Origin: Clostridia bacterium
Lineage (GTDB): Bacteria > Bacillota > Clostridia > Christensenellales > Aristaeellaceae
Direction: 5' to 3'
Assembly: GCA_017543905.1 (NCBI GenBank)
Contig: JAFYFC010000023.1
Span: forward strand, 162,649 to 226,648
Length of the DNA: 64,000 nucleotides
Part shown: piece by piece, positions 42,382 to 51,638 of the stretch
How the letters are laid out: each line of letters begins with the position of its first letter
Position numbering within the stretch: the first letter of the stretch is position 1
Notes under the pieces: model-generated
Told to the model about the DNA's origin: nothing
The model's input: the letters and a program-made list of their open reading frames with translations, nothing else
Database searches by the model: none
Made by a program: the position numbers and the translations under genes

Positions 42382-43536
42382 TCATGCCTCCGCGCACGCC
42401 TTTACCGCGTCTGCAACGCATTTCGCGACGCGTTCGTCGAACGCCCCGGGGATTATATACTCAGACGTCAGCTCCGCGTCCGTTACGAGAGATGCGATCG
42501 CCCGCGCCGCGGCGAGCTTCATTTCCTCGCTTATGTCCGCGCAGCGCGCTTCGAGCGCGCCTTTGAATATGCCCGGAAACACGAGCACGTTGTTTATCTG
42601 GTTAGGATAATCGCTGCGTCCGGTGGCCACCACGTACGCTCCCGCGGCTTTGGCTTCCTCGGGCAGTATTTCCGGCGTGGGATTGGCCATCGCGAACACT
42701 ATCGGCCGCTCAGCCATCGAAGAAACCATTTCGCCGGTGAGCGCGCCGGGACTGGAAACGCCGACAAACACATCCGCACCGGCAACGGCGTCCGCAAGCG
42801 AGCCCCGCAGATGATGCCGGTTCGTCTTTTTCGCCATATCCGCCTGCGCGGGATTGAGCCACTCCTCGCCCTCGCAGACCGCGCCCTGCCTGTCGCACAG
42901 AATCACGTCCGCAGGAGAAAAGTTAAGCATAAGACGGGCTATCGAAATGCCCGCGCTGCCCGCGCCGCATATCACCACGCGCGTATCCTGCCACGCCCTG
43001 CCCGTGAGTCTGAGCGCATTTATAAGGCCCGCGCAGACCACTATCGCGGTGCCGTGCTGATCGTCGTGAAACACGGGAATGTCGAGCTCGCGCCTGAGGC
43101 GCGATTCTATCTCAAAGCAGCGCGGCGCGGATATGTCCTCGAGGTTTATACCGCCGAAGGCCGGCGCGATCAGCTTTACCGTGCGGATTATCTCCTCGGT
43201 ATCCTTTGTGTCAAGGCATATCGGGAAGGCATCTATGCCGCCGAAGCGCTTGAACAATACCGCCTTGCCCTCCATAACCGGCAGCGCCGCTTTGGGGCCG
43301 ATGTCCCCAAGCCCCAATACGGCTGTGCCGTCGGTGACTACGGCGACTGTATGGCTTTTTATGGTATATTTATATACGTCGTCAGGACAGGCGGCGATTT
43401 TGCGGCAGGGCTCTGCGACGCCCGGGGTGTAAGCGCTGGAAAGCTCGTCTCTGTCGTTTACGCTCACCGTCGGTATGACGCTCAGCTTTCCTTTATGCGT
43501 TTCACAGATTTCAAGGCTCTTTTCGGAATAATTCAT
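42382..43536 (-). CDS. malic enzyme (NAD(P)-dependent)
   Basis: 384-residue bacterial short malic enzyme that decarboxylates malate to pyruvate. Catalytic Tyr in SAYTPGVAEP, nucleotide and metal region VVTDGTAVLGLGDIGP, Lys in KAVLFKRFGG, metal-binding FHDDQHGTA, and a second Rossmann motif VICGAGSAGIS. The coenzyme (NAD or NADP) is not clear. The start is the ATG with GGAGGAG upstream; it overlaps the upstream gene by 4 nt. Confidence 0.94.
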   Translation of the reverse strand: MNYSEKSLEICETHKGKLSVIPTVSVNDRDELSSAYTPGVAEPCRKIAACPDDVYKYTIKSHTVAVVTDGTAVLGLGDIGPKAALPVMEGKAVLFKRFGGIDAFPICLDTKDTEEIIRTVKLIAPAFGGINLEDISAPRCFEIESRLRRELDIPVFHDDQHGTAIVVCAGLINALRLTGRAWQDTRVVICGAGSAGISIARLMLNFSPADVILCDRQGAVCEGEEWLNPAQADMAKKTNRHHLRGSLADAVAGADVFVGVSSPGALTGEMVSSMAERPIVFAMANPTPEILPEEAKAAGAYVVATGRSDYPNQINNVLVFPGIFKGALEARCADISEEMKLAAARAIASLVTDAELTSEYIIPGAFDERVAKCVADAVKACAEA

Positions 43537-44048
43537 TTCGTCTCCTCCGTCAGCACGTCTCCAAGCGCGAACAGCACCCATACGTCGTCTTCGAGCTCGA
43601 GCAGCGCCTCGAGCACCTCTCCGCGCGCGTTCTGCCACGCCAGCACGATGCGGTGTCCGGGCTCGTCCTCGTCAGACAGATTTATGCGCATAATTTCGCA
43701 GCCCTCGCCCAGCAGAGCGCTTATCTCGTCAAGCGGCGTGCCGTACTTAAGCCTGCTCGCTTTTGCAAAATTGCCCTCACTGAAGGCCGCCGCCTCGCGC
43801 ACGTCGTCAAAGTACCGCGCCTTTGCGAGCAGCCGTCCGCTTTCGTAAAACGCGCACAGGGCGTTTCCGAAACGGATATAATCGCCGCACTGCTCGCCCT
43901 GCCCGTATTTTTCGGTCAGGCTGTCAAGCGACGCGCTCATTTCTATTTCGGAATAATTGTCGCCGGTATTGCCGCCGACCGTTTCGGCGCGGCAGCAAAC
44001 GAAGCACAGGCACAGCGCCGCAAAAAGCAGCGCGATTCGCTTTGTCAT
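43533..44048 (-). CDS. exported protein of unknown function
   Basis: 171 residues beginning with a basic start and a hydrophobic signal sequence (RIALLFAALCLCFVCC), cleaved near residue 21 or modified at one of the Cys, although the lipobox is not canonical. The mature part contains YGTPLDEISALLGEGCEIM, reminiscent of the small SmpA/DUF3862 beta-alpha fold. It overlaps both neighbours by 4 nt (recF upstream, malic enzyme downstream), so it is co-translated with them despite no obvious functional link. Confidence 0.65.
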   Translation of the reverse strand: MTKRIALLFAALCLCFVCCRAETVGGNTGDNYSEIEMSASLDSLTEKYGQGEQCGDYIRFGNALCAFYESGRLLAKARYFDDVREAAAFSEGNFAKASRLKYGTPLDEISALLGEGCEIMRINLSDEDEPGHRIVLAWQNARGEVLEALLELEDDVWVLFALGDVLTEETK

Positions 44049-45154
44049 AATCGTTCCTCCTGCGTGAGCACGGCGTTTTTTACGCTTATCATCAGGCCCG
44101 CGTTCGCGCCCGCAAGGTCGTTTTTGTCCGTACAGGTAACCAGCGTCTGCACGCCGGTCAATCGGTCTATAAGCAGTCTTCTGCGTTCGGGATCGAGCTC
44201 GCTCATCACGTCGTCGAGCATGAGCACCGGCGCTTCGCCCGTTTCCTCGCGCATCAGCTCTATTTCGCTGAGCTTCAGAGACAGCGCGCAGGTACGCACC
44301 TGTCCCTGCGAGCCGAACGCGCGCGCGTCCATCCCGTTGACGAACACGCCTATATCGTCACGGTGAGGACCCGCGCTCGTCACGAGCCGCTTTATGTCGT
44401 TTGCGCGGCAGGCAAGCAGTGCTTCACCAAGCGCGCAGGCGGTATCCGCCGCGCTCTGACGGATTTCCGTATCCGGCTCGTAGGTCACGTCGAGGCGCTC
44501 CTTTTCGCCCGATATGCCCGAGTGTATCACAGATGCGCGTTCGGCAAGCTTTTTTACGAATTCCGCACGGATATGCATTATTTCGCTGCCGCTTTGAATA
44601 AGCTCCTCGTCCCACATATCCAGCGTATCTGCAGTCTGCGCGCCCGCCGCTATCTGCCTGAGCAGCGCGCCTCTTTGCTTGAGGGCGCGGTTATACCTTT
44701 GCAGCGCGTAATAATACGACGGACGCAGCTGACTTAGCTCCATGTCCATAAAACGTCTGCGCAGCGCCGGACCGTCCTTCACCATGCGCAGATCCTCCGG
44801 AGCGAACAGAACTCCGGTCACGTGGCCAAGCAGCTCTCCGGAGCGCGCGGCGCGGCTGCCGTTTATTTTTATGATGCGTTTCCCTGCGCCCGAAAGCGCG
44901 ATTTCGACCTCGTGCTCGCCGTCCCTGCGCAGCACCGTGAGCTTCACATATGCGATATCTTCGCCGGTTTTTATAAGCTCCCGGTCATGAGACGTACGGT
45001 GCGAGCGCCCCGTGCAGCACAGGTATACCGCTTCGAGTATATTCGTCTTGCCCTGCGCGTTGCCGCCCGTAAATACGGTGACCTCTGCGCAGGGCGCGAT
45101 TTCGGCTGATTCGTAATTTCTGTAGTTTTTAAGAATTATCTCTTTTATTACCAT
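44045..45154 (-). CDS. recF: DNA replication and repair protein RecF
   Basis: 369 residues. N-terminal KNYRNY, Walker A GGNAQGKTN (30-38), the VLFAPEDLRMVKDGPALRRRFMD-type region, and C-terminal GSQGQVRTCALSLKLSE followed by Walker B LMLDDVMSELD. Loads RecA at gaps and helps replication restart. No good ribosome site precedes the ATG. Notably it lies behind typA, not between dnaN and gyrB as is usual in Firmicutes. Confidence 0.96.
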   Translation of the reverse strand: MVIKEIILKNYRNYESAEIAPCAEVTVFTGGNAQGKTNILEAVYLCCTGRSHRTSHDRELIKTGEDIAYVKLTVLRRDGEHEVEIALSGAGKRIIKINGSRAARSGELLGHVTGVLFAPEDLRMVKDGPALRRRFMDMELSQLRPSYYYALQRYNRALKQRGALLRQIAAGAQTADTLDMWDEELIQSGSEIMHIRAEFVKKLAERASVIHSGISGEKERLDVTYEPDTEIRQSAADTACALGEALLACRANDIKRLVTSAGPHRDDIGVFVNGMDARAFGSQGQVRTCALSLKLSEIELMREETGEAPVLMLDDVMSELDPERRRLLIDRLTGVQTLVTCTDKNDLAGANAGLMISVKNAVLTQEERL

Positions 45155-45246
45155 CGTGCGCGACAGGATGCTTCGTGTGAAAACAGAAAGCCTGTTTTAT
45201 GATCCGCAGCAGCCGCTCGTTATGAATGACTTCCTCTTAATCCCGA

Positions 45247-45271
45247 GCATGGGGCTGCCGGGCAGCCCCAT
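45247..45271 (-). terminator. hairpin between typA and recF
   Basis: Perfect 11-bp inverted repeat CATGGGGCTGC/GCAGCCCCATG with a 3-nt loop, 3 nt beyond the typA stop. No T-run follows on the minus strand (CTCGGGATTAAG), so it may be a pause or 3'-end stability element and not a full terminator. Confidence 0.5.
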
Positions 45272-45274
45272 GTG

Positions 45275-47104
45275 TCATGCTTTCTTGCGTGCCTCCAGTT
45301 TTTTGCGTGCTTCCGTAGCAAGTATCTTTTTGCGCATGCGTATCGACTTCGGCGTTATCTCGACCAGCTCGTCGTCGTCGATATAATCCATCGCTTCCTC
45401 GAGCGTGAGTATGCGTATGCCGGTCACCTTGAGCGCCTCTTCAGCGGCGGCGGAATTGCGTATCGACGTCAGGTGCTTTTTCTTGCACACGTTTACGTCT
45501 ATGTCGCCCGGACGGGAGTTGCGTCCGACGATCATGCCCGTGTATACCTTTGTGCCAGGCTCTATGAACAATTCGCCCCTGTCCTGAATATAGAACATCG
45601 CGTAATTGGTGGTCTCGCCCGTTTCCCACGCGACCAGAGAGCCGCTGGGACGCGAGGGTATGTCGCCCTTGTAAGGCTCGTAACCGCTGAACACCGCGTT
45701 CATTAAGCCTTCGCCGCGCGTGTCCGTAAGGAACTCGCTGCGGTAGCCGAACAGCCCGCGCGAGGGCACGCTGAACACGAGCCTCACCCTGTCCTGCCCG
45801 TCCATGCTCACCAGCACGCCCTTGCGGCGGCCGAGCTTTTCTATGACCGAGCCCGCGTATTCCGATGGCACGTCGCATACCAGCTCCTCCATCGGCTCGC
45901 AGCGTACGCCGTCTACGTCCTTATAAAGAACTGTGGGCTTGGTCACGGCAAACTCGTAGCCCTGCCTTCTCATGGTTTCGATAAGTATCGAAAGATGCAA
46001 CTCTCCCCTACCGGAAACCTTGAAGCTGTCGGTCGCTCCGGTATCCTCGACGCGCAGCGACACGTCCGTCTGCATTTCCTTGAACAGACGCGCGCGCAGG
46101 TGACGGCTGGTTACGTAAGTGCCTTCTGTGCCTGCGAACGGCGAATCGTTCACCACGAAATCCATCGCGACGGTGGGCTCGCTTATTTTTACGAAGGGCA
46201 GCGGCTCGGCCATCGCCACGTCGCAGATAGTATCGCCTATCGAAAGATCGCCAAAGCCCGTGACGGCGACTATGTCGCCGACCTTCGCGCTTTCACAGGG
46301 CACGCGCTTAAGCCCGTCGAACTCGAACAGACCGCCCAGGCGCGCGGCAGGCGATACGAAGGACTGTCCGTACACACATCTGACCGCCATCTGTCCCGCC
46401 TTCACGGTGCCGCGCTCGATCCTGCCTATGCCTATGCGCCCCACGTAATCGTTGTAGTCGATCGTGGAAATAAGCAGCTGCAGCGACGCTTCGTCGTCGC
46501 CCTCGGGCGCAGGGATATGCTCGAGTATCGTATCAAACAGCGGCAATAGGTTAACCGCAGGCTTGTCAAGATCGAGCGTCGCGACGCCTGTGCGTCCCGA
46601 GCAGTACACGACCGGACTGTCGAGCTGCTCGTCGGTCGCGTCCAGCTCGAGCAGCAGCTCCAGTGTTTCGTCGACCACCTCTTTGCACCTCTGGTCGGGG
46701 CGATCCATTTTATTGATCACGATTATCACCGGCAGCGAAAGCTCCAGCGCCTTTTTAAGCACGAAACGCGTCTGCGGCATCGGACCCTCGAAGGAATCGA
46801 CCAGCAGCAGCACGCCGCCGACCATTTTGAGCACGCGCTCCACCTCGCCGCCGAAATCGGCGTGACCGGGGGTATCGACTATGTTGATCTTTACCCCTTT
46901 GTAGTTCACGGCGGTGTTTTTGGAAAGTATGGTTATCCCGCGTTCACGCTCGAGGTCGTTTGAGTCCATAACGCGCTCGGACACCGTCTGGTTGTCGCGG
47001 AACACGCCCGACTGCTTAAGCATTTCGTCTACCAGTGTGGTCTTGCCGTGGTCTACGTGCGCGATTATCGCTATGTTCCTTATGTCGTTTCTTACGGTTT
47101 TCAC
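45275..47104 (-). CDS. typA: ribosome-associated GTPase TypA/BipA
   Basis: 609-residue translational GTPase. G1 AHVDHGKT, G2 ERGITI, G3 DTPGHADF, G4 NKMD, then the EF-G-like domains and the BipA-specific C-terminal region. Acts on the ribosome during stress and low temperature. The start is placed at GTG (47104), with AGAGGT 7-8 nt upstream; the ATG at 47125 has GAGG only 1 nt away and would add seven residues not typical of the family. It follows prfC. Confidence 0.96.
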   Translation of the reverse strand: MKTVRNDIRNIAIIAHVDHGKTTLVDEMLKQSGVFRDNQTVSERVMDSNDLERERGITILSKNTAVNYKGVKINIVDTPGHADFGGEVERVLKMVGGVLLLVDSFEGPMPQTRFVLKKALELSLPVIIVINKMDRPDQRCKEVVDETLELLLELDATDEQLDSPVVYCSGRTGVATLDLDKPAVNLLPLFDTILEHIPAPEGDDEASLQLLISTIDYNDYVGRIGIGRIERGTVKAGQMAVRCVYGQSFVSPAARLGGLFEFDGLKRVPCESAKVGDIVAVTGFGDLSIGDTICDVAMAEPLPFVKISEPTVAMDFVVNDSPFAGTEGTYVTSRHLRARLFKEMQTDVSLRVEDTGATDSFKVSGRGELHLSILIETMRRQGYEFAVTKPTVLYKDVDGVRCEPMEELVCDVPSEYAGSVIEKLGRRKGVLVSMDGQDRVRLVFSVPSRGLFGYRSEFLTDTRGEGLMNAVFSGYEPYKGDIPSRPSGSLVAWETGETTNYAMFYIQDRGELFIEPGTKVYTGMIVGRNSRPGDIDVNVCKKKHLTSIRNSAAAEEALKVTGIRILTLEEAMDYIDDDELVEITPKSIRMRKKILATEARKKLEARKKA

Positions 47105-47121
47105 ACAATTTACCTCTTTTG

Positions 47122-48741
47122 TCATACCTCGATCGCGTCTGCTGCGGCGCGGTCAGCGGTCTCGTTCAGCTCGAGTCCCTTATTGTTTTCCATGCACAGG
47201 CGTATCGACCATTCGTTTTCGAAAAACAAAACGTCCCTGTCCGCCTTGTCGGCCGCCGGCACGGTGGTCGACGGCAGGCGCAGCTTGTCCACGGGCTTTG
47301 GCGTTTGCTTTACCCAGCGCACGTATCTGTACGGCAGAGTTTCGCGGTTTATCTCTACGCCGTACTCGTTTTTGAGCCTGTATTCCAGCACGTCCATCTG
47401 CAGTATGCCCACGACCCCGGCGATCATCTCCTCGCGTCCGATGTTCGGGCGCTTGAACGTCTGCACCGCGCCTTCCTGCGAGAGCTGGTTTATGCCCTTC
47501 AGAAACTGCTTGCGCTTCATAGAGTCCACCGGGCTCACGCGGGAAAAGAATTCCGGCGCGAACAGCGGTATGCCGCCGTATCTGACCGGCGCGCCCGTGC
47601 ACAGCGTGTCGCCAAGGCGGAATATGCCCGGATCGAACAAGCCGATTATGTCGCCCGGGTACGCGGTTTCGACCGTTTCATGCTCCTGCGCCATGAACTG
47701 CTGCGGCTGAGCAAGCTTTATATGCTCTCCGCTCGAGGAATGCCAGACGGTCATGCCCTTTTCGAACACGCCCGAGCAGACGCGCATGAACGCCAGGCGG
47801 TCGCGGTGCGCGGGATTCATGTTGGCCTGAATTTTGAATATGAAGCCCGTGAATTTTTCGTCCATCGGGTCTATTATTCCCGCGTCCGAGGTTCTGGGCG
47901 TAGGCGACTTGGTGTATTTCAAAAACCTTTTAAGAAAAGGCTCCACGCCGAAATTGTTGAACGCGCTGCCGAAGAACATGGGCGTAAGCTTGCCGGCAAG
48001 TATCTTTTCCAGATCGAACTCATCGCCCGCCACGTCCAGTAGCTCTATGTCCTCGAGCAGCTTGTCGTAATAGGTTTTGCCTATCGTGTCCGCGCACGCG
48101 GGATCGTCGACAGAGATCGTCTTTACCTGAACCTTGCTTTGTCCGTGGTTGCCTCCCGCGTACATTTCTATCTCGCGGGTGTCTCTGTGGTACACTCCCC
48201 TGAAATCGTCGCCGTGCAGGCCGATGGGCCAGTTTACGGGGCAGGAGCGTATGCCGAGCACCTGTTCGAGCTCCTCCATCAGCTCGAACGGGTCCTTTCC
48301 GGCGCGGTCGAGCTTGTTTACAAACGTGAATATAGGTATCGAGCGCATACGGCACACCTTGAACAGCTTTATCGTCTGTTCCTCGACGCCCTTGGCGCAG
48401 TCTATAAGCATGACCGCACTGTCCGCCGCCACGAGCGTGCGGTACGTGTCCTCTGAAAAATCCTGATGTCCGGGCGTGTCGAGTATGTTTATGCGGAATC
48501 CGTCGAAATCGAACTGCATAGCCGACGACGTGACGGATATGCCGCGCTGTTTTTCGATTTCCATCCAATCGCTCGTAGCGTGGCGCGCGGTCTTGCGCGC
48601 CTTGACGCTGCCCGCCTGCCGTATGGCGCCGCCGTACAGAAGCAGCTTCTCGGTAAGCGTGGTTTTGCCCGCGTCAGGGTGTGATATTATAGCAAAGGTA
48701 CGCCGTCTTTGCGTTTCCTGCTTAAGCTCAGGATGCGGCAT
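47122..48741 (-). CDS. prfC: peptide chain release factor 3
   Basis: 539-residue GTPase that recycles RF1 and RF2 from the ribosome. G1 SHPDAGKTTLTEK, KARKTARHATSDWMEIEKQRG-type switch region, DTPGHQDFSED, NKLDR; the downstream order matches RF3 rather than EF-G. The start is the ATG with AAGGAGG upstream; the in-frame sequence above it belongs to the leader. The 110-nt leader contains a tiny open frame with its own ribosome site (48800-48817). Confidence 0.95.
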   Translation of the reverse strand: MPHPELKQETQRRRTFAIISHPDAGKTTLTEKLLLYGGAIRQAGSVKARKTARHATSDWMEIEKQRGISVTSSAMQFDFDGFRINILDTPGHQDFSEDTYRTLVAADSAVMLIDCAKGVEEQTIKLFKVCRMRSIPIFTFVNKLDRAGKDPFELMEELEQVLGIRSCPVNWPIGLHGDDFRGVYHRDTREIEMYAGGNHGQSKVQVKTISVDDPACADTIGKTYYDKLLEDIELLDVAGDEFDLEKILAGKLTPMFFGSAFNNFGVEPFLKRFLKYTKSPTPRTSDAGIIDPMDEKFTGFIFKIQANMNPAHRDRLAFMRVCSGVFEKGMTVWHSSSGEHIKLAQPQQFMAQEHETVETAYPGDIIGLFDPGIFRLGDTLCTGAPVRYGGIPLFAPEFFSRVSPVDSMKRKQFLKGINQLSQEGAVQTFKRPNIGREEMIAGVVGILQMDVLEYRLKNEYGVEINRETLPYRYVRWVKQTPKPVDKLRLPSTTVPAADKADRDVLFFENEWSIRLCMENNKGLELNETADRAAADAIEV

Positions 48742-48799
48742 TGCTGTTTCCTCCTTAATATATGACTGACATCGTTTTAACAACAGCACCGTCTGAGTA

Positions 48800-48817
48800 T
48801 CAATCAGCTGTCCGCAC
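48800..48817 (-). other. candidate five-codon upstream open reading frame in the prfC leader
   Basis: AAGGAGG, 8-nt spacer, GTG CGG ACA GCT GAT TGA. It has a better ribosome site than many real genes in the window and ends at UGA, an RF2 codon, about 60 nt before the gene for RF3. Translation is inferred, not shown. Confidence 0.35.
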
Positions 48818-48855
48818 GAGCGCTTCCTCCTTATTGACATAACGTACAACATTAT

Positions 48856-48885
48856 ATTTTATTCCGCGGGATATTTATCTGTCAA
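48856..48885 (-). promoter_or_regulatory. prfC-typA promoter
   Basis: Minus-strand TTGACA (48880-48885), 18-nt spacer, TAAAAT (48856-48861). An overlapping TATAAT at 48851-48856 has too long a spacer (23 nt). Confidence 0.6.
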
Positions 48886-48907
48886 TCAGCCAGCCGTTAA
48901 TTTATGC

Positions 48908-48936
48908 TTTTCAGAAACGGAATATTGTGCTATAAT
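48908..48936 (+). promoter_or_regulatory. pepF promoter
   Basis: TATAAT (48931-48936) preceded by TGC as an extended -10; weak TTTTCA -35 (48908-48913) at 17-nt spacing. Confidence 0.65.
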
Positions 48937-48977
48937 ATGTCCGGGCATCAAAATAACGCAGCGCAAGGAGAAGAATT

Positions 48978-50780
48978 ATGGCAGAAAAACTCAGAAAACG
49001 CTCTGAAGTACCCGTTCAGGATACATGGAAGCTTGAAGACATTTATCCCGACAACGCCGCCTGGGAAGCGGACTTTGAAAACGTTCGGCAGCTTATACCC
49101 CGTTTTGCGGCGTATAAAGGCAAATTATCCGACAAAGACACGCTGCTTGAGGCGCTGAAGCTTGCGACGAAGGCGGAGCGCATCGCCTCCTCGCTGTTCG
49201 TCTATGCGCGCATGCGCCGGGACGAGGACAATTCAAGCACGTTCTATCAGGGACTCGTCGCGCGCATATCGCAGCTGTCCTCGAAGCTTGCGAGCGAATG
49301 CGCGTTCATGTCGCCGGAAATGCTGACTCTCAGCGAGGAGTACCTGACGGGCGTCAAGGCCGATCCTGCGTTCAGCGATTACGACATGCAGCTTGACGAT
49401 CTGATTCGCCGCCGCCCTCATACGCTTTCCGAGAAGGAGGAGACGCTGCTGGCGCTGAGCCGCGATATGGGCGGCGCATGCGGCACAGTGTACGACATGT
49501 TCACCGACGCCGACCTACGCTTTCCTGAAATCGAGGACGAAAACGGCGAAAAGGTACGTCTGACCCACTCGAACTACATACCCTTCATGATGAGCCGCGA
49601 CCGCAGCGTTCGCAAGCGCGCGTTCGAGGCGCTGTATTCGACCTTCAAATCGTTTTCCGCGACCGTACCCGCGATATATGCGGGCAGCGTAAAAAGCGAC
49701 GTGTTTTATGCGAAGGCGCGCGGCCATAACAGCGCGCTCGAGGCCTCGCTGTTCCCGGACAACATTCCCGTCAGCGTGTACGAAAGCCTAATACAGGCCG
49801 TAAGCGAGCATATATCGTCGCTTCAAAAATTCATAAGCATAAACTCGAAGCTGAACGGCATAGACAAAATGCACTTTTACGACCTGTACCTGCCGCCGGA
49901 ACTGGGCTTCGACATAAAGCTCCCCTTCGCCGATGCCTACGCAAAGGTGACGGAGCTTTTGTCCGTGCTGGGCGAGGATTATACCTCCGTTCTCAAAAAA
50001 GCGTTCGAGGAACGCTGGATCGACCCGTATGAGAACGAAGGCAAATCCTCCGGCGCGTACTCGTGGGGCACTTACGATTCGCACCCGTACGTACTGACGA
50101 ACTATAAAGAAGACCTTGACCACATGCAGACCGTGGCGCACGAGATGGGACATTCGCTGCATACGTTGTATTCGGATACGACTCAGCCTTATACCAAAAG
50201 CCAGTATTCGCTGTTCGTGGCCGAGGTCGCCTCGACCGTGAACGAGGTGCTCACGCTGATGGGGCTTATGGACCGTTACAAGGAAGACGAGGCGCAGGCG
50301 TACCTGATATATAACTTGCTGGACAGCTTCCGCGGCACCGTTTTCCGTCAGACGATGTTCGCCGAGTTCGAGAAGGCCTCTCACGCTATGGAGGAGCAGG
50401 GCGAGCCCCTGACGGCCGAAAGCCTGAACAAGGTATACGCCGATCTGAACCGCAAGTATTATCCGGGGCTTGAGTTCGACGAGCTCATATCCTACGAGTG
50501 GATGCGCATACCGCACTTCTACAATTGCTTCTACGTTTACAAGTACGCGACCGGCTTCTCCGCCGCGATGGCGATCGCCGGCATGATAAGAGCGGAGGGC
50601 GCTCCGGCGGTCGAAAGATACAAGCGCTTCCTGAAGGCCGGCTGCAGCGTATATCCGCTGGACGCGCTGAAGCTCGCGGGCGTAGACCTTTCGTCGCCGG
50701 AGCCCGTCAGAAGCGCGCTTAAGCAGTTTGACGAATATGTGGACAAATACGAAAAAGTCTGCGCGAAGCTTAAGAAATAA
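48978..50780 (+). CDS. pepF: oligoendopeptidase F (M3B)
   Basis: 600-residue cytosolic zinc metallopeptidase that degrades peptides of moderate length. The active site is HEMGH at residues 388-392, within the AHEMGHSLHTLYS segment, followed by the FVAEVASTVNE-type glutamate zinc ligand. The N-terminal VQDTWKLEDIYP is typical. AAGGAGAAG precedes the ATG. A phosphoesterase gene follows 20 nt downstream, probably co-transcribed. Confidence 0.95.
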   Translation: MAEKLRKRSEVPVQDTWKLEDIYPDNAAWEADFENVRQLIPRFAAYKGKLSDKDTLLEALKLATKAERIASSLFVYARMRRDEDNSSTFYQGLVARISQLSSKLASECAFMSPEMLTLSEEYLTGVKADPAFSDYDMQLDDLIRRRPHTLSEKEETLLALSRDMGGACGTVYDMFTDADLRFPEIEDENGEKVRLTHSNYIPFMMSRDRSVRKRAFEALYSTFKSFSATVPAIYAGSVKSDVFYAKARGHNSALEASLFPDNIPVSVYESLIQAVSEHISSLQKFISINSKLNGIDKMHFYDLYLPPELGFDIKLPFADAYAKVTELLSVLGEDYTSVLKKAFEERWIDPYENEGKSSGAYSWGTYDSHPYVLTNYKEDLDHMQTVAHEMGHSLHTLYSDTTQPYTKSQYSLFVAEVASTVNEVLTLMGLMDRYKEDEAQAYLIYNLLDSFRGTVFRQTMFAEFEKASHAMEEQGEPLTAESLNKVYADLNRKYYPGLEFDELISYEWMRIPHFYNCFYVYKYATGFSAAMAIAGMIRAEGAPAVERYKRFLKAGCSVYPLDALKLAGVDLSSPEPVRSALKQFDEYVDKYEKVCAKLKK

Positions 50781-50800
50781 CGCGCAAAATCAGGAGACGT

Positions 50801-51634
50801 ATGAGTATTCTGCGTTATCAACTAAGGCTCGGCGCAGAAGCGCCGTTTAAAATAATCCACGCGAGCGATACGCACCTGACGCTTGCGGACGACAGGGACG
50901 ATGAGCGGAAAAACACGCTCGCGGGCAAACGCGCGCGCGTGTTTCCGGACGCCATGCAGATGCTGCACGGCGCGGAAGAGCTTGCGCAAACGGAACACGC
51001 GGCGTTTATCGCGCACACGGGCGACCTGATCGATTTCGTGAGCAGCGCAAATCTTGACGAGGCGCGCCGTTTTACTCACGCAAACTGCGTGTTCACCGCC
51101 GCGGGCAACCATGAATTCAGTCTGTATGTGGGCGAGGCGCTTGAGGACGAGGCGTACAGAAATCAAAGCCTTGCCCGCGTGCAGGCCGTGTTTACAAACG
51201 ACATACGGCAGAGCAGCACCGTTTATAACGGCATAAAGTTTATCGCACTGGACAACGGGTATTACCTGTTTGAACGCAAGCAGCTTGAGTTTTTAAAGCG
51301 CGAGTGCGCGTGCGGCCTGCCGGTCGTGCTGCTTATGCACACTCCCCTGTTTACGCCCGAGCTGCACGAGTACATGCTGAACATGCGCGGCAATCCCTGC
51401 GGCTACCTGTGCGGAACGCCGGAGGCGCTCACGCGCCTGTACCCCGAAAACCGCCGGATACAGCAGACGCCCGACGAGCCCACGCTCGAGACGGTCAAGT
51501 TTATAAAATCCTGCCCCGCGATAAAATGCATACTTACCGGACATATACACGCGGACGTGAGAAGCATTCTCACGCCCGCGCTCACGCAGTATGCGGTCGG
51601 TCTGGATTCCCTGGCGGTATTCGAAATCAGCTGA
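50801..51634 (+). CDS. metallophosphoesterase
   Basis: 277 residues. Motifs: HASDTHL near 20-26, HTGDLIDF, AGNHEFSLY, a His in LLMHTP, and LTGHIHAD. A soluble calcineurin-like phosphoesterase with unknown substrate; different from the one at 37598-38290. AGGAGACGT lies before the ATG. It ends 4 nt from the convergent zinc-ribbon gene with no terminator between. Confidence 0.88.
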   Translation: MSILRYQLRLGAEAPFKIIHASDTHLTLADDRDDERKNTLAGKRARVFPDAMQMLHGAEELAQTEHAAFIAHTGDLIDFVSSANLDEARRFTHANCVFTAAGNHEFSLYVGEALEDEAYRNQSLARVQAVFTNDIRQSSTVYNGIKFIALDNGYYLFERKQLEFLKRECACGLPVVLLMHTPLFTPELHEYMLNMRGNPCGYLCGTPEALTRLYPENRRIQQTPDEPTLETVKFIKSCPAIKCILTGHIHADVRSILTPALTQYAVGLDSLAVFEIS

Positions 51635-51638
51635 ACGT

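Noticed and set aside
48851..48885. TTGACA with TATAAT as the prfC promoter
   Set aside because: The spacer would be 23 nt. TAAAAT at 18 nt spacing is the better -10 and was annotated instead.
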